Assembly: GCA_021772095.1 (NCBI GenBank)
Contig: JADYXR010000202.1
Span: 1-49,463 of the forward strand
Direction of reading: 5' to 3'
DNA: 49,463 nucleotides
Source: Candidatus Obscuribacter sp.
GTDB taxonomy: Bacteria > Cyanobacteriota > Vampirovibrionia > Obscuribacterales > Obscuribacteraceae
The notes beneath the pieces are model-generated. The model had not been told where the DNA came from. It saw nothing but the letters and a program-made list of their open reading frames with translations, and did no database searches. Within the stretch, counting starts at the first letter, position 1. Each line of letters opens with the position of its first letter. This document shows positions 23,857 to 33,003 of this stretch, in pieces. Both the position numbers and the translations under genes were made by a program.

Positions 23857-25428
23857 TTGAAATTTCCAAGGTCAAGCGGAATTCTCTTTCACCCGAGCTC
23901 ACTTTCGAGCAAGTACGGCATAGGCGATCTCGGCAAAGAGGCGTATCAGTTCATCGACTTCCTGGAAGAAGCCGATCAGCACATCTGGCAAATCTTGCCG
24001 CTTGGTCCGACCGGCTACGGTGACTCGCCGTATCAGTGCCTTTCCGCGTTTGCAGGCAACCCCTTGTTCGTCAGTCTCGACGAATTAGTCGAAGAGCGAT
24101 TTCTCGAAGAAGACGACGTCAAGGACGTTCCGAAATTTCCGGTTGATAAAATCAGCTACGGCGAAGTGATCGAATACAAAGGCAAACTGCTCGCCAAGGC
24201 ATTTCAAAATTTCCGCAACATGACGGATACCGCTCTGCAAACGGCGTTCCTGGCGTTCTGTCAGAAGAACAGTCAGTGGCTCGATGATTATGCGCTGTTC
24301 CGCGTGCTCAAAGAAAAACACAACAGCGTTTCCTGGAACAACTGGAAACCAGAGCTGGCCATGCGCAAGCCTGACGCAATCGCTAAAGCGGAAAAAGATT
24401 ACTCGATGGAAACGGAAGAACAGAAGTTCTTCCAGTACCTGTTTTTCAAGCAATGGCAGCGCCTCAAGCAATACGCTAACGAAAAGAAAATCGCCATCGT
24501 CGGCGATCTGCCGATCTTTGTAGCCTACGATTCCTCGGACGTCTGGCGCAATCCGGAGTACTTCAAACTGGATGAGGACGGAGTACCAATAGTGGTATCA
24601 GGTGTTCCGCCCGATTACTTTAGCGCAACTGGGCAACTTTGGGGAAACCCGCTCTACAACTGGGATAGGTTGCGCGAGGAAAATTTCGATTGGTGGGTCA
24701 AACGCATCGAGTCATCGCTGGAAATCGTCGACGTGGTTCGCATCGATCACTTCCGGGGCTTCGCTGCCTGCTGGGAAATTCCTTACGGCGAAACCACAGC
24801 GCAAAACGGAAAATGGGTCCCGGCCCCTGGCATGGAATTCTTCTCCGCGCTCCAGAAACACTTCGGAGACACACTGCCCATCATTGTCGAAGACCTAGGC
24901 GTCATTACACCTGATGTCGAAGAACTGAGAGACAGTTTTGAATTTCCAGGCATGCGAATTCTGCAAATGGCGTTCGGGTCTGACTCTTGCAACATCGATC
25001 TGCCTCACAACCATTTACCGCACTCGGTCGTTTATACAGGAACGCACGACAACGACACCGCCATCGGCTGGTTTGAAAGCAAGGCCGGTGAAGGCAATAC
25101 GCGCGATCAAGAACAAACAGAAAAGGAACGACTTCGCTGTCTCAACTACCTTAGATCAGATGGAAAAAGCATCAACTGGGATTTCATCCAAACCGCATTC
25201 GCGTCGGTGTCCTGCATCGCGCTAATCCCGATGCAAGACATCCTCGGTCTCGGCTCCACCGCGCGCATGAACTTGCCCGCATCAGCCGAAGGAAACTGGG
25301 TCTGGCGCATGCTGCCCAACGCGCTCACACCCGACATCGCAGCGCGTTTAAAAAACATGACTGTTTTGTACGGGCGTGAAAATGCGATTCTGACCACTCA
25401 ACATGTGATGAGTACGGCCGGCGTTTAA
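23857..25428 (+). CDS. malQ: 4-alpha-glucanotransferase (amylomaltase, GH77)
   Basis: A 523-residue enzyme that moves alpha-1,4 glucan segments between malto-oligosaccharides and releases glucose, the counterpart of plant DPE1. The barrel motifs are present: nucleophile Asp297 (VVRIDHFRGF), acid/base Glu345 (IVEDLGVI) and Asp398 (TGTHDNDT). The N-terminal SGILFHPSSLSSKYGIGDLG is typical of the family. The length matches bacterial and chloroplast disproportionating enzymes. The start is probably the TTG at 23857 (MKFPRSSG), with AAGGA eight bases upstream; a TTG at 23830 adds only nine residues. The gene is divergent from the beta-amylase/glgX operon, and its codons are richer in A/T than theirs. 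It completes a three-enzyme set for glucan breakdown. Confidence 0.9.
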   Translation: MKFPRSSGILFHPSSLSSKYGIGDLGKEAYQFIDFLEEADQHIWQILPLGPTGYGDSPYQCLSAFAGNPLFVSLDELVEERFLEEDDVKDVPKFPVDKISYGEVIEYKGKLLAKAFQNFRNMTDTALQTAFLAFCQKNSQWLDDYALFRVLKEKHNSVSWNNWKPELAMRKPDAIAKAEKDYSMETEEQKFFQYLFFKQWQRLKQYANEKKIAIVGDLPIFVAYDSSDVWRNPEYFKLDEDGVPIVVSGVPPDYFSATGQLWGNPLYNWDRLREENFDWWVKRIESSLEIVDVVRIDHFRGFAACWEIPYGETTAQNGKWVPAPGMEFFSALQKHFGDTLPIIVEDLGVITPDVEELRDSFEFPGMRILQMAFGSDSCNIDLPHNHLPHSVVYTGTHDNDTAIGWFESKAGEGNTRDQEQTEKERLRCLNYLRSDGKSINWDFIQTAFASVSCIALIPMQDILGLGSTARMNLPASAEGNWVWRMLPNALTPDIAARLKNMTVLYGRENAILTTQHVMSTAGV

Positions 25429-25440
25429 ACAATCACAAAA

Positions 25441-25878
25441 TCATTCTGAGTCTGTTTGGTTCATCCCGAACAGGCTTTTGAAAAGCGCATCAGAACCTGA
25501 TTCGCCGTGATCGACTCGCATTTTGATCCCGTATTGGCTGGCAATTTCCCAGACGTCATTGTTGTCGTCAGACGGTTTCCATCTCACCACTTGCTCTTTG
25601 GGCGTGATCGTTTTTAGTTTCACAATCCAGTGTGAATCGCCATCCGGGACGATGTAGATTTCTTCGATGTTTTTGTGCGCGGTTTCTTTGTCGACTAGCA
25701 GTTTTTCCAGATCGCTTGTCGACATCTGCTTGAGAGAAGTTGTTTTGGAGGCGAACGTCCCGTAGGCGATGCCGCCAAAGATTGACACTACAAGGGCGAT
25801 CACGTAGAGAGGGTTGATAGTTTTTTTGCTCTTCTTCATGTTTTGCGACCGAAACCATTTAATGAAACTGATGACCAT
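25441..25878 (-). CDS. Membrane-anchored protein, unknown function
   Basis: A 145-residue protein with one N-terminal membrane helix (about residues 22-43) after a basic start (RSQNMKKSKK). An external domain of about 100 residues follows. The domain has alternating strand and helix segments (TSDLEKLLVDKETAHKNIEEIYIVPDGDSHWIVKL) faintly like the N-terminal periplasmic domain of FtsH, but there is no ATPase part and I do not assert homology. The ATG at 25878 has GGAG seven bases upstream. It converges with malQ, whose stop lies 12 bases away. It is divergent from the TPR gene at 25936. Confidence 0.55.
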   Translation of the reverse strand: MVISFIKWFRSQNMKKSKKTINPLYVIALVVSIFGGIAYGTFASKTTSLKQMSTSDLEKLLVDKETAHKNIEEIYIVPDGDSHWIVKLKTITPKEQVVRWKPSDDNNDVWEIASQYGIKMRVDHGESGSDALFKSLFGMNQTDSE

Positions 25879-25935
25879 TAGCTTACTCCAGATCAGCTAA
25901 ACTGTGAGCGATTCATTAAACGGTCATGTTTTTAA

Positions 25936-27366
25936 ATGATTAGAAAATCGATTTTGAATATTTTCGGTCTTTTGGTTTGTCTTATAGCCTGTCAGGATAC
26001 GGGTTTCGCTCAACTGCCCGCGAATGGAACAGCTGGTAAGAAGCTTGTGAAAACCGCGAGCTCGACTCCACTTTCGCCCGCAGACATCAAGTTTGAAGCC
26101 GGCATGTCACGGCTCAATTCACGCAGTGTCAACACGAGTGCGACCGAAAAGCTCTTCAGAGAAGGCTTAGCGCTAGATCCGAAAAATGCGAAATGCAACT
26201 ACGGACTTGGTCGGCTTGCGATGTACGATAAAAAGATAGGTTATACAGAGGCAATATCGTTTTTTAATAAGGCGATCGCAACTAATCCGAAGTATATAGA
26301 AGCGCTAAGAATGAGGGGCCTCGCCTATTCATATAACGATCAGCATCAACAAGCGCTGCGCGATTTTAATACGTTGATCGCGATGAAGCCAGATGACATC
26401 GACTATTTGTGCCATCGAGGCATGGAATATTTTGAATTGACCAGAATCGAAGAAGCCCGCACCGACTTGATTAAGGGCTATGCGAAAAATCCGAACAATC
26501 CGACCGCGCTTTTGTTGCGCGCCATGCTCGATGACTACAACGGCAATTTCGACATCGTCAAAGCGGCTTGTAATAACATCATCAATCAAGGTTTCGCCAG
26601 TAATAAAGCGTTCTGGCTGCGCAGTGTTGCAAAAACGCGACTGTTCGATTTTGTCGGTGCGCGCTCCGATCTTAAGCTAGCCGAAAGCTCTAGCCACTTT
26701 GATTATGCGGACGAACTGGAAACATTGGTCAATTACGAAAGCGATCACAAAAATGCCGAGAAGAGCCCGGCGAGACGTTTTGCGCTTGCCTGCTCGGCTC
26801 CGCTCTACGAATACAACAGCCAGGGTTCTGAGTCGCTCGCCGGAATCGAATTAAATCCAGACAGTATTAAACATACGCAGTACATGCTGCGGAGCAAATA
26901 TGGTGCCACCAACCGAGAACAGCTGATCGCGGTCATGAAGCGCTTGTCGGAGCAAGGCGATAATGCAGTATGGCAGTCGATGCGAACTCGTGAACTATCC
27001 AAAAGTTCAGGTTATAGACTTAATTTGGTGAAACAGTTTGATAAACAACTGGGTGACAGAGGTCTGCGCGTCTGGGATCTTTGTCGCGTGATTTATCTCT
27101 GTCGCTGGGGCTATCGTTGCGGTTATCTCACCAAGGACGAGGCTTTTGCATTGATGATGCCAATCGCGGCGCAAGTGCAAAAACTTTGCGGCGGCTGGAA
27201 ACAAGTCGTCGACGAATATTTCATCGGCAAACGATTTTTCCTCGGAGAAAAAGAGTTTGCCGAAGACAAGCACAGAATCGGTCGCACGACTGGCAGGCTT
27301 ATGAACCCAAGATTTGGGCTGCCCAAGATTCCCTGGAACACGCCTCTTGGAGTTGCTGCAAAATAG
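25936..27366 (+). CDS. Exported TPR protein with DUF1266 domain, copy 1
   Basis: A 476-residue protein. Its N-terminal hydrophobic segment (residues 5-24) looks like a signal peptide. Residues about 50-290 contain tetratricopeptide-type helices (for example ATEKLFREGLALDPKNAKCNYGLGRLA and AISFFNKAIATNPKYIEALRMRGLAY). The C-terminal part (about 315-455) matches the DUF1266 layout: YGATNREQL, then LRVWDLCRVIYLCRWGYRCGYLTKDEA, then WKQVVDEYFIGKRFF. TPR domains bind other proteins, and DUF1266 has no known activity. There is little ribosome-site sequence before the ATG at 25936. The next gene is a paralog in the same order. Both are A+T-richer than the flanking genes. Confidence 0.7.
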   Translation: MIRKSILNIFGLLVCLIACQDTGFAQLPANGTAGKKLVKTASSTPLSPADIKFEAGMSRLNSRSVNTSATEKLFREGLALDPKNAKCNYGLGRLAMYDKKIGYTEAISFFNKAIATNPKYIEALRMRGLAYSYNDQHQQALRDFNTLIAMKPDDIDYLCHRGMEYFELTRIEEARTDLIKGYAKNPNNPTALLLRAMLDDYNGNFDIVKAACNNIINQGFASNKAFWLRSVAKTRLFDFVGARSDLKLAESSSHFDYADELETLVNYESDHKNAEKSPARRFALACSAPLYEYNSQGSESLAGIELNPDSIKHTQYMLRSKYGATNREQLIAVMKRLSEQGDNAVWQSMRTRELSKSSGYRLNLVKQFDKQLGDRGLRVWDLCRVIYLCRWGYRCGYLTKDEAFALMMPIAAQVQKLCGGWKQVVDEYFIGKRFFLGEKEFAEDKHRIGRTTGRLMNPRFGLPKIPWNTPLGVAAK

Positions 27367-27516
27367 AATGATTTCTACTCGCCGATTAGTTTTGCAAAAT
27401 AATTTCCGTAATAGACACCGGCATAGCTGACAGAATTTTTTTTCCGCGTCGAACGCTAAAGGCGCACAAAATCCCGCTCTCCGCTATTAGAACAGAAACA
27501 AAAGGATTGTCTTCGA

Positions 27517-28932
27517 ATGCTTCCAAAAACTATCTTTTTTATCACGACGCTAGTGATCGGCTCAGGAGTCGCATTGGATGCGGCATCTGCTAAGACAGTC
27601 GTTCGCAGTTCTGATGCAAACAAACAGATCAAAAGCGGTGGTCAACCAAAAACCACAGCACCAGCGGACAATAACTATGAGGAAGGTGTGATTGCCCTGA
27701 AGGCGCGTGATTTCAAAAAGGCCGAACGTTGCTTTCAGGCTGGATTAAAGCTGGATCCGAATTCGATAAAATGCAATTTAGGAATGGCTAAAACAGAACA
27801 GCAATGGCGCTCCGATCATGATATCGCAATCTGGTACCTCGATAAGGCGCTCGCTCAGGAGCCCAAATTGGTCGAAGCGATCAAACTTCGGGGAGTGGCT
27901 TATGGTGCCAAACGAAACTACCGCAAAGCGATCGAGGACTTCAACACTTTGATCGCGATGGAGCCGACGGTGGTTGAATACCTTTGTCTTCGCGGGATTC
28001 AGTACTTCGACGCAGGGCGAATCGCTTTAGCCAGGCAGGATATGGCGAAGGGTTATACGGCTAATCCGAAAGATCCGACTGCCCTTTTGCTTCGTGCCAA
28101 AATCGAGTACTACGATTGCAGGTACAAATTGGCTGAGTCAGCCTGTTCGCTCGTTTTGCAGCAGGGAATTCAGAATGCTGATCTGTATCAGCTTCGCAGT
28201 TGGGCCAAAATGCGTTTGTACGATTTTGCCGGTGCTAGAGCCGATTTGAAGCTGGCCGAGAGCGTTGGTCCTTATTCCTATCCGGATGATTTTGATAACC
28301 TTGCCGATTTCGAATACGATCACCTGAACGCTGAGAAGGACCCTGCCAGGCGGTTTATGCTTGCTTGCTCCGCGACGATGTTCGAATTCAATACGCAGGG
28401 ATTTGAATCGCTTACAGGGCGAATTTTGAATTCGAAAAACGTGGCAGAAGAACGTCGCACGTTGAAGAGTTATTGGGGAATCACTAATAGAGACGAGCTT
28501 CTTCGGATGATCGAAAGTCACTCGAACAATGGACATAATCAATCGTGGCGCGAGCTTCGAAAAAAGCTTCCGCAAATTCCGAGCACTGACACGACGCCTA
28601 AAGTGAAGTTGATGAGGAAGTATGGCGATAAGTTTGGCGATCGTGGAATCTTGGCCTGGGATTTGTCTCGCAACATCTCACTCTGTCGATGGGGTTGTGC
28701 CGCTGGATATATCGGTAAAGACGAAGCGTTTGAGCTAATGCGACCATTCGCCAAACGCATTCAAAAGGCTTATTCTGGCTGGAAACAGTTCGTCACCGAG
28801 TATTTTATTGGCAGAGAATTTTGGAATGATGCAGCGTGCAGAAAGGACCGAGCGCGCATGGATCGGACTATTCATCGGCTTATCTCGGATCCGGGTGGGT
28901 TGAATAAAGTGCCGTGGAACACGCCGCTTTAA
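27517..28932 (+). CDS. Exported TPR protein with DUF1266 domain, copy 2
   Basis: A 471-residue paralog of the protein at 25936-27366 with the same order: signal peptide (residues 4-22), TPR array (about 48-285, including KKAERCFQAGLKLDPNSIKCNLGMAK), and DUF1266 (about 310-465, with GILAWDLSRNISLCRWGCAAGYIGKDEAFELMRPF and WKQFVTEYFIGREFW). Both end with KVPWNTPL or KIPWNTPL. The ATG at 27517 has AAGGA about eleven bases upstream. Sequence divergence is substantial (roughly half the residues by eye), so the duplication is old and both copies have been kept. Tandem placement suggests that they act in the same complex. Confidence 0.7.
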   Translation: MLPKTIFFITTLVIGSGVALDAASAKTVVRSSDANKQIKSGGQPKTTAPADNNYEEGVIALKARDFKKAERCFQAGLKLDPNSIKCNLGMAKTEQQWRSDHDIAIWYLDKALAQEPKLVEAIKLRGVAYGAKRNYRKAIEDFNTLIAMEPTVVEYLCLRGIQYFDAGRIALARQDMAKGYTANPKDPTALLLRAKIEYYDCRYKLAESACSLVLQQGIQNADLYQLRSWAKMRLYDFAGARADLKLAESVGPYSYPDDFDNLADFEYDHLNAEKDPARRFMLACSATMFEFNTQGFESLTGRILNSKNVAEERRTLKSYWGITNRDELLRMIESHSNNGHNQSWRELRKKLPQIPSTDTTPKVKLMRKYGDKFGDRGILAWDLSRNISLCRWGCAAGYIGKDEAFELMRPFAKRIQKAYSGWKQFVTEYFIGREFWNDAACRKDRARMDRTIHRLISDPGGLNKVPWNTPL

Positions 28933-29037
28933 AAGCGCATGTGATCTGATTCTTGTCGTTCGGGACGGCTCGATTATTCTCGATTATTTGAAGTTCGCGA
29001 AAATCGTTCGGAAAATTGCGAAATTTGAGGTGTGTTT

Positions 29038-29101
29038 TGTCAAGGTGAAGTGCGCTTCCCCAAAAAAAGGCGAATTTGGCGCACTTGGGCACACCTTGAC
29101 A
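29038..29101. repeat. Long imperfect inverted repeat
   Basis: TGTCAAGGTG (29038-29047) pairs with CACCTTGACA (29092-29101), with an inner AAGTGCGC/GCGCACTT stem. Further, AATGTCG/CGACATT lies at about 29128-29155. It could be a bidirectional end for the TPR and malic enzyme genes, or a decayed mobile hairpin. Confidence 0.5.
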
Positions 29102-29274
29102 TTAAGAATGGGAAGCCCGGTTCCCCAAATGTCGTATTTTGGGACGCCGACATTGTGTAGTAGGCGGGTCTGGAGAAACGAAGAGGAAAAGTAATGCCAT
29201 CGCTTGTGGTGGCGTGGCATTTCGATGTGGTGTCGTGGCATTACGGATGAGGAATCTCATGAGTCGCAGCGACG

Positions 29275-29306
29275 AGCAGGAGGTGGTGCGGTCACCACCT
29301 CCTGCT
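29275..29306. repeat. Perfect 14-bp palindromic hairpin
   Basis: AGCAGGAGGTGGTG (29275-29288) and CACCACCTCCTGCT (29293-29306) pair perfectly around CGGT. It lies between convergent genes (28932 plus, 29455 minus). It is the strongest and inverted version of the dispersed CACCR/YGGTG hairpin family. Confidence 0.7.
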
Positions 29307-29382
29307 GTCACATGATTCACGCGAACTTGCACAGCCGATTGGCTGATGCTATTCGCGGCAGTCGAGCGACTGATTGCGGTTT

Positions 29383-29478
29383 GAATCTCGCCGGGCGACG
29401 GCTAACGGAATCGTCGGACGACGGCGAACGGAATCGTCGGGCGGCCGATTCGAACTAAATCTCGTCGGGCGACGGGAC
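29383..29478. repeat. Tandem repeats of the malic enzyme gene 3' end
   Basis: Units of about 22-25 bases, reading GAATC(G/T)(T/C)CGG(A/G)CGACGG-type on the plus strand, follow each other at 29383, 29408 and 29431. They match the last codons of the malic enzyme gene (29455-29478). The end of the coding region has been copied two or three times just after its stop codon. Confidence 0.65.
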
Positions 29479-30918
29479 GCGCCGGGCGAGACCTTTGTCG
29501 ACGGCGACTTTGACGACTGCTTGCGCGATCGCTTTGGCGACGCGCGGGTCGAGGACGCTCGGGATGACGAGGTCTTCGTGCAGTTCGTCGTCGGTGACGA
29601 CAGCGGCCAGAGCGACTGCGGCAGCCATCTTCATGTCTTCGGTGATCTGCGGCACACGGGCGCGCAGGGCACCGCGGAACATGCCTGGGAAAACCAGAGC
29701 ATTGTTGATCTGGTTAGGGTAGTTGGAACCGCCTGTGCCGATCACGCGCACGTAAGGTGCTGCGTCTTCCGGCAGAACCTCGGGAATCGGGTTGGCGAGC
29801 GCAAAGACGATGGCGTCCTTGTTCATCACCTTGAGGTCCTTGCCCTTGAGCAAGTTCGAAGCTGCCAGTCCGAGGAACATGTCGGCTCCGGCCAGAGCCT
29901 TCTTGAGAGTGCCCTTGAAGCCGCTCTGGTTCGTGTTCTGGACCAGCCACTGTTCCGGCTCGGACAGCTCGGTGCTGCCGGCGTGTACGGCGCCTTTGCG
30001 GTTGTAGGCGATGATGTTGGTGATGCCGGCGGCGTTCAGCAACTTGATGCAGGCCAGACCAGCGGCACCAGTGCCGGCGGCGACGAGCTTCAGGCTGGAG
30101 AGCGGCTTGCCGACGAGTTTCGCTGCGTTGATCGCAGCTGCGACAACCACCACGGCGGTGGCGTGCTGGTCATCGTGAAACACCGGAATGTCGAGCGTTT
30201 CACGCAGGCGGCGCTCGATGTCGTAACAGCGCGGCGAGGCGATGTCTTCGAGATTGATCGCGCCGAACACCGGAGCGATAATCTGAATCGTGCGCACGAT
30301 CTCGTCGGTGTCCTGCGTGTCGAGCGTGATCGGGAAAGCGTCGACGTCGCCGAAGCGCTTGAACAGCATCGCTTTACCTTCCATCACCGGCAGAGCGGCC
30401 TTGGGACCGATGTCGCCTAAGCTGAGCACGCGCGAGCCGTCGCTAACCACGGCGACCATGTTGCTCTTGATCGTCAGCGACCAGGCTTTCTCGGGGTTCT
30501 TGTGAATGGCCATGCAGACCTGCGCAACGCCCGGCGTGTAGACTTCGGAAAGTTCTTCACGCGAGGTGATGTTGAGCTTCGGCACAACCGAGATCTTGCC
30601 GCCGCGATGTTTGAGGAACACCGAGTTGGAAGAGGCCATCACTTGCACGCCTTCGATACGAGCCAGTTTGGCTAGCACGGTTTCGGCGTGTTGCTCGTCG
30701 CGCAGACTGATCGTGACGTCGCGTTCGCTGTAGGCTTTCGTGGCACGACCGCTGTCGATTGCGCCGGTAAAACCACCAGCTTGAGCGATGCATTCGCGCA
30801 CACCAGCTACGGTGCCCACGGACTTCGTGATACGGATGCGAACTGTGATGCTGTAATTGAGTCCTCGAGAAGAAGCAGCCGGTTTTCGGCTGTTCTTGCG
30901 GGTTGATTTTTCGGCCAT
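29455..30918 (-). CDS. NAD(P)-dependent malic enzyme with N-terminal ACT domain
   Basis: A 487-residue enzyme that oxidatively decarboxylates malate to pyruvate, making NAD(P)H. Residues about 20-95 form an ACT-type ligand-binding domain, giving likely allosteric control. The catalytic core follows, with Tyr127 (VYTPGVA), Lys182 and the metal ligands around Glu224-Asp225 and Asp249-Asp250 (FHDDQHATA). The dinucleotide-binding motif is AAGTGAAGLA (about 280-289). This is the short bacterial MaeB/SfcA-like core without a phosphotransacetylase domain. The ATG at 30918 has AAAGGA nine bases upstream. It stands alone behind a long hairpin-containing leader. Its product pyruvate would be the natural link to the dikinase-like protein at 41044, but no direct operon connects them. 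Confidence 0.9.
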   Translation of the reverse strand: MAEKSTRKNSRKPAASSRGLNYSITVRIRITKSVGTVAGVRECIAQAGGFTGAIDSGRATKAYSERDVTISLRDEQHAETVLAKLARIEGVQVMASSNSVFLKHRGGKISVVPKLNITSREELSEVYTPGVAQVCMAIHKNPEKAWSLTIKSNMVAVVSDGSRVLSLGDIGPKAALPVMEGKAMLFKRFGDVDAFPITLDTQDTDEIVRTIQIIAPVFGAINLEDIASPRCYDIERRLRETLDIPVFHDDQHATAVVVVAAAINAAKLVGKPLSSLKLVAAGTGAAGLACIKLLNAAGITNIIAYNRKGAVHAGSTELSEPEQWLVQNTNQSGFKGTLKKALAGADMFLGLAASNLLKGKDLKVMNKDAIVFALANPIPEVLPEDAAPYVRVIGTGGSNYPNQINNALVFPGMFRGALRARVPQITEDMKMAAAVALAAVVTDDELHEDLVIPSVLDPRVAKAIAQAVVKVAVDKGLARRVPSPDEI

Positions 30919-31992
30919 GGTAATTTCCTTTCGTACTGGTATCGAATGTGATACTGCCGCGAAGGACGTCGAGAACAGCCTCGAATGTCGGACTTCGTGA
31001 AAACCTGCTTGTGGCAGCGTTTGGCAGTGACCTGGAAAGCAGATAATCTCGATGAAACTGCTGGTTGGGACGGATATGTTCGAGAATGATGCGAGTCAAC
31101 GTTCGCCGCGGTTTCGTAACGCGCCATTGGAACGCCTTCACAGCCGATTCCGCTTGCCTGAACGAGCCATTGGAAGCCTTGACACAGCGTGCGCGAACGA
31201 ACTTTGTGAGCTGGCGTTTCAATGCATTCTGAAGAACAACATGGAGACCTGACGTTCCAGCGTAGTTCCGAGCGAAACGGTGATGGGCACTGTCTAGATA
31301 CCGAAACAATTGCGACATTCACATGCTGTTTTGCACCACGGGTAGTGGCGAGTGATTCTGTGCGGTGAATGTTCTTTTGTTTACAGGATCTGGAATCCAG
31401 ATGTTTGGATTCTTGTTAAGCAGCAGTTTGATGAGTTAAATTGACCTGATAAACCAAGCAGAGTTGAGAGCATGAACTCAAGAAGCTTTTGGCTTTCTGT
31501 GCGAGGCTTTAGCTAATGACAAGCAATGAGCGCTTCACTCGGCTGCGCTATGGTTTGCTTAAAGACCTGAGACCCGGTCGGCATAAGCATTATGGGAACA
31601 ATCGAGCGCGATTTCCACTTTGCAATACGCTCGCACATGTACGCTAGGTGTTTCATAAGAGCTATGGTTTAGGTCTTGACATGGAATCCTGATCTCGAAG
31701 ACCTAATCTACCTTTGGCTTCACTGTTTATATAAGCACCTCTAATCTTCTCTTTTGAAAACAGCATAAGACAAACATTAGCTCCGGGCGGGCGCAGGAGA
31801 GCTGGTCAAGATTGTCATGCGCTAATGGTTTTTACTAAGCTCCAGGCACCAATTGCTTTCACCACCGTTTTCTTTTCTCTAAACAAACAACCACCCAACT
31901 AAAACACCCTGTCACAACCCGCTCCCCAAGCGTGTTGTCTAGTGTCGGGTTTGCTCGTATGTAAGACCAACTTCGGTCACGAAAGTACCCTT
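30919..31992. other. 1.1 kb gap: malic enzyme leader and CPBP gene upstream region
   Basis: The 0.4 kb next to the malic enzyme gene holds GTATC/GATAC (about 30938-30953) and a compound hairpin (30961-30998) pairing CGAAG/CTTCG and TCGAG/CTCGA. It also holds an imperfect direct repeat GCCATTGGAA(C)GCCTT at about 31131 and 31163. The remainder (31320-31942) is A+T-richer and shows no supported gene. Confidence 0.4.
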
Positions 31993-32823
31993 ATGAATAC
32001 CAATCTCCTCTCACGCGCCTGGAACTCCGTGTTCCATCCGACGGCGCGGCTCAATTCAGATTTCCCCTGGGATCTCGGCAAGTCAGCCAAGACCTACGGT
32101 GTCGCTCTTGTCGTTTACTTCGCCGCTACTTTTCTCTCAGCTCTCGGCGTCATCGGACTCGTGATGCTGACGGCACTGTACGACGCGAACATGCCTCTGC
32201 GCATCTTCTCGGACCACTACCTTCCCTTTCTGGTGATCTCTTCTGTTGTCAGCTTTGTCGTCGGTTTCGGCTGCGAAGTTTGGTATCTGAAACGGCAACT
32301 CGGCAAGGATAATCTCAGCCTCAAGAAAATCGTCGGGTTCAATCTCGATAGCTTCAAGGGCAAGAAGTGGTCAGTGATTTGGCGCGGCGTCGTCACATGG
32401 CTTGTGATTATCATCTTCAGCAAATTCGTCGAGATGATCCCGATGCCCGAGATTGTCGACCCTGCCGCTGACTTCTTGAAGTCGCTTGCCGGATGGCCGC
32501 TCTACGTTCTGGCTGTGCTTGTCACCTTGGGACCAATCTTCGAGGAGGTGATTTTCCGCGGCTTCTTGTACAACATGACCCGCAGTGCCATCTCCAAGAA
32601 CGGCACCACCCGTAGGGTCACCGCAGACGTGGTCGCGCTGGTTGTCAGCTCGGCGGCGTTTGCCATCATGCACTTCAACCTGAGCGGCTTTCTCGCGTAC
32701 TTCGTCGCGGGCGCCATTCTGGCTGAGTCGTACCGGCGCTCTGGCAGCCTCTGGGTGCCGATTATCGCGCACATGCTGAACAACGGCACCGCCGTCGTTC
32801 TCTTGCTGCTGTCGATGAACTGA
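31993..32823 (+). CDS. CPBP-family intramembrane metalloprotease (CAAX/Abi type)
   Basis: A 276-residue integral membrane protein with about seven helices. The CPBP motifs are present: motif 1 EExxxR at Glu184-Glu185-Arg189 (FEEVIFRG), motif 2 His227 (FAIMHFN), and motif 3 His260 with Asn263-Asn264 (AHMLNNG). These residues form the active site of Rce1/MroQ-type proteases. The N-terminal 30 residues are soluble. The ATG at 31993 has only a weak GAAAG ribosome site. The extended frame from 31942 adds sequence without one. The substrate is unknown. A strong 10-bp hairpin follows the stop codon. Confidence 0.8.
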   Translation: MNTNLLSRAWNSVFHPTARLNSDFPWDLGKSAKTYGVALVVYFAATFLSALGVIGLVMLTALYDANMPLRIFSDHYLPFLVISSVVSFVVGFGCEVWYLKRQLGKDNLSLKKIVGFNLDSFKGKKWSVIWRGVVTWLVIIIFSKFVEMIPMPEIVDPAADFLKSLAGWPLYVLAVLVTLGPIFEEVIFRGFLYNMTRSAISKNGTTRRVTADVVALVVSSAAFAIMHFNLSGFLAYFVAGAILAESYRRSGSLWVPIIAHMLNNGTAVVLLLLSMN

Positions 32824-32828
32824 GCCGC

Positions 32829-32869
32829 TCAGGCGTGGTTTCTCCACGCCTGAACTCACCGTCCTGGTG
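32829..32869 (+). terminator. Tandem hairpins after the CPBP gene
   Basis: TCAGGCGTGG (32829-32838) pairs perfectly with CCACGCCTGA (32844-32853). Then CACCG-TCC-TGGTG (32857-32869) follows, a member of the dispersed hairpin family. There is no T tract. Confidence 0.6.
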
Positions 32870-33003
32870 GCGAAGATGTAGCTTGTTGCTGCACCTTCGC
32901 TTCCCGGGCTGTGTCCAGCTTTGCTGCGGGGCAGCGAAGCGCAATTAATTGCTGTGATTTGACTACGTAATTTCGAGCACTTCTGCAAAATGCGTTGCTA
33001 AAA

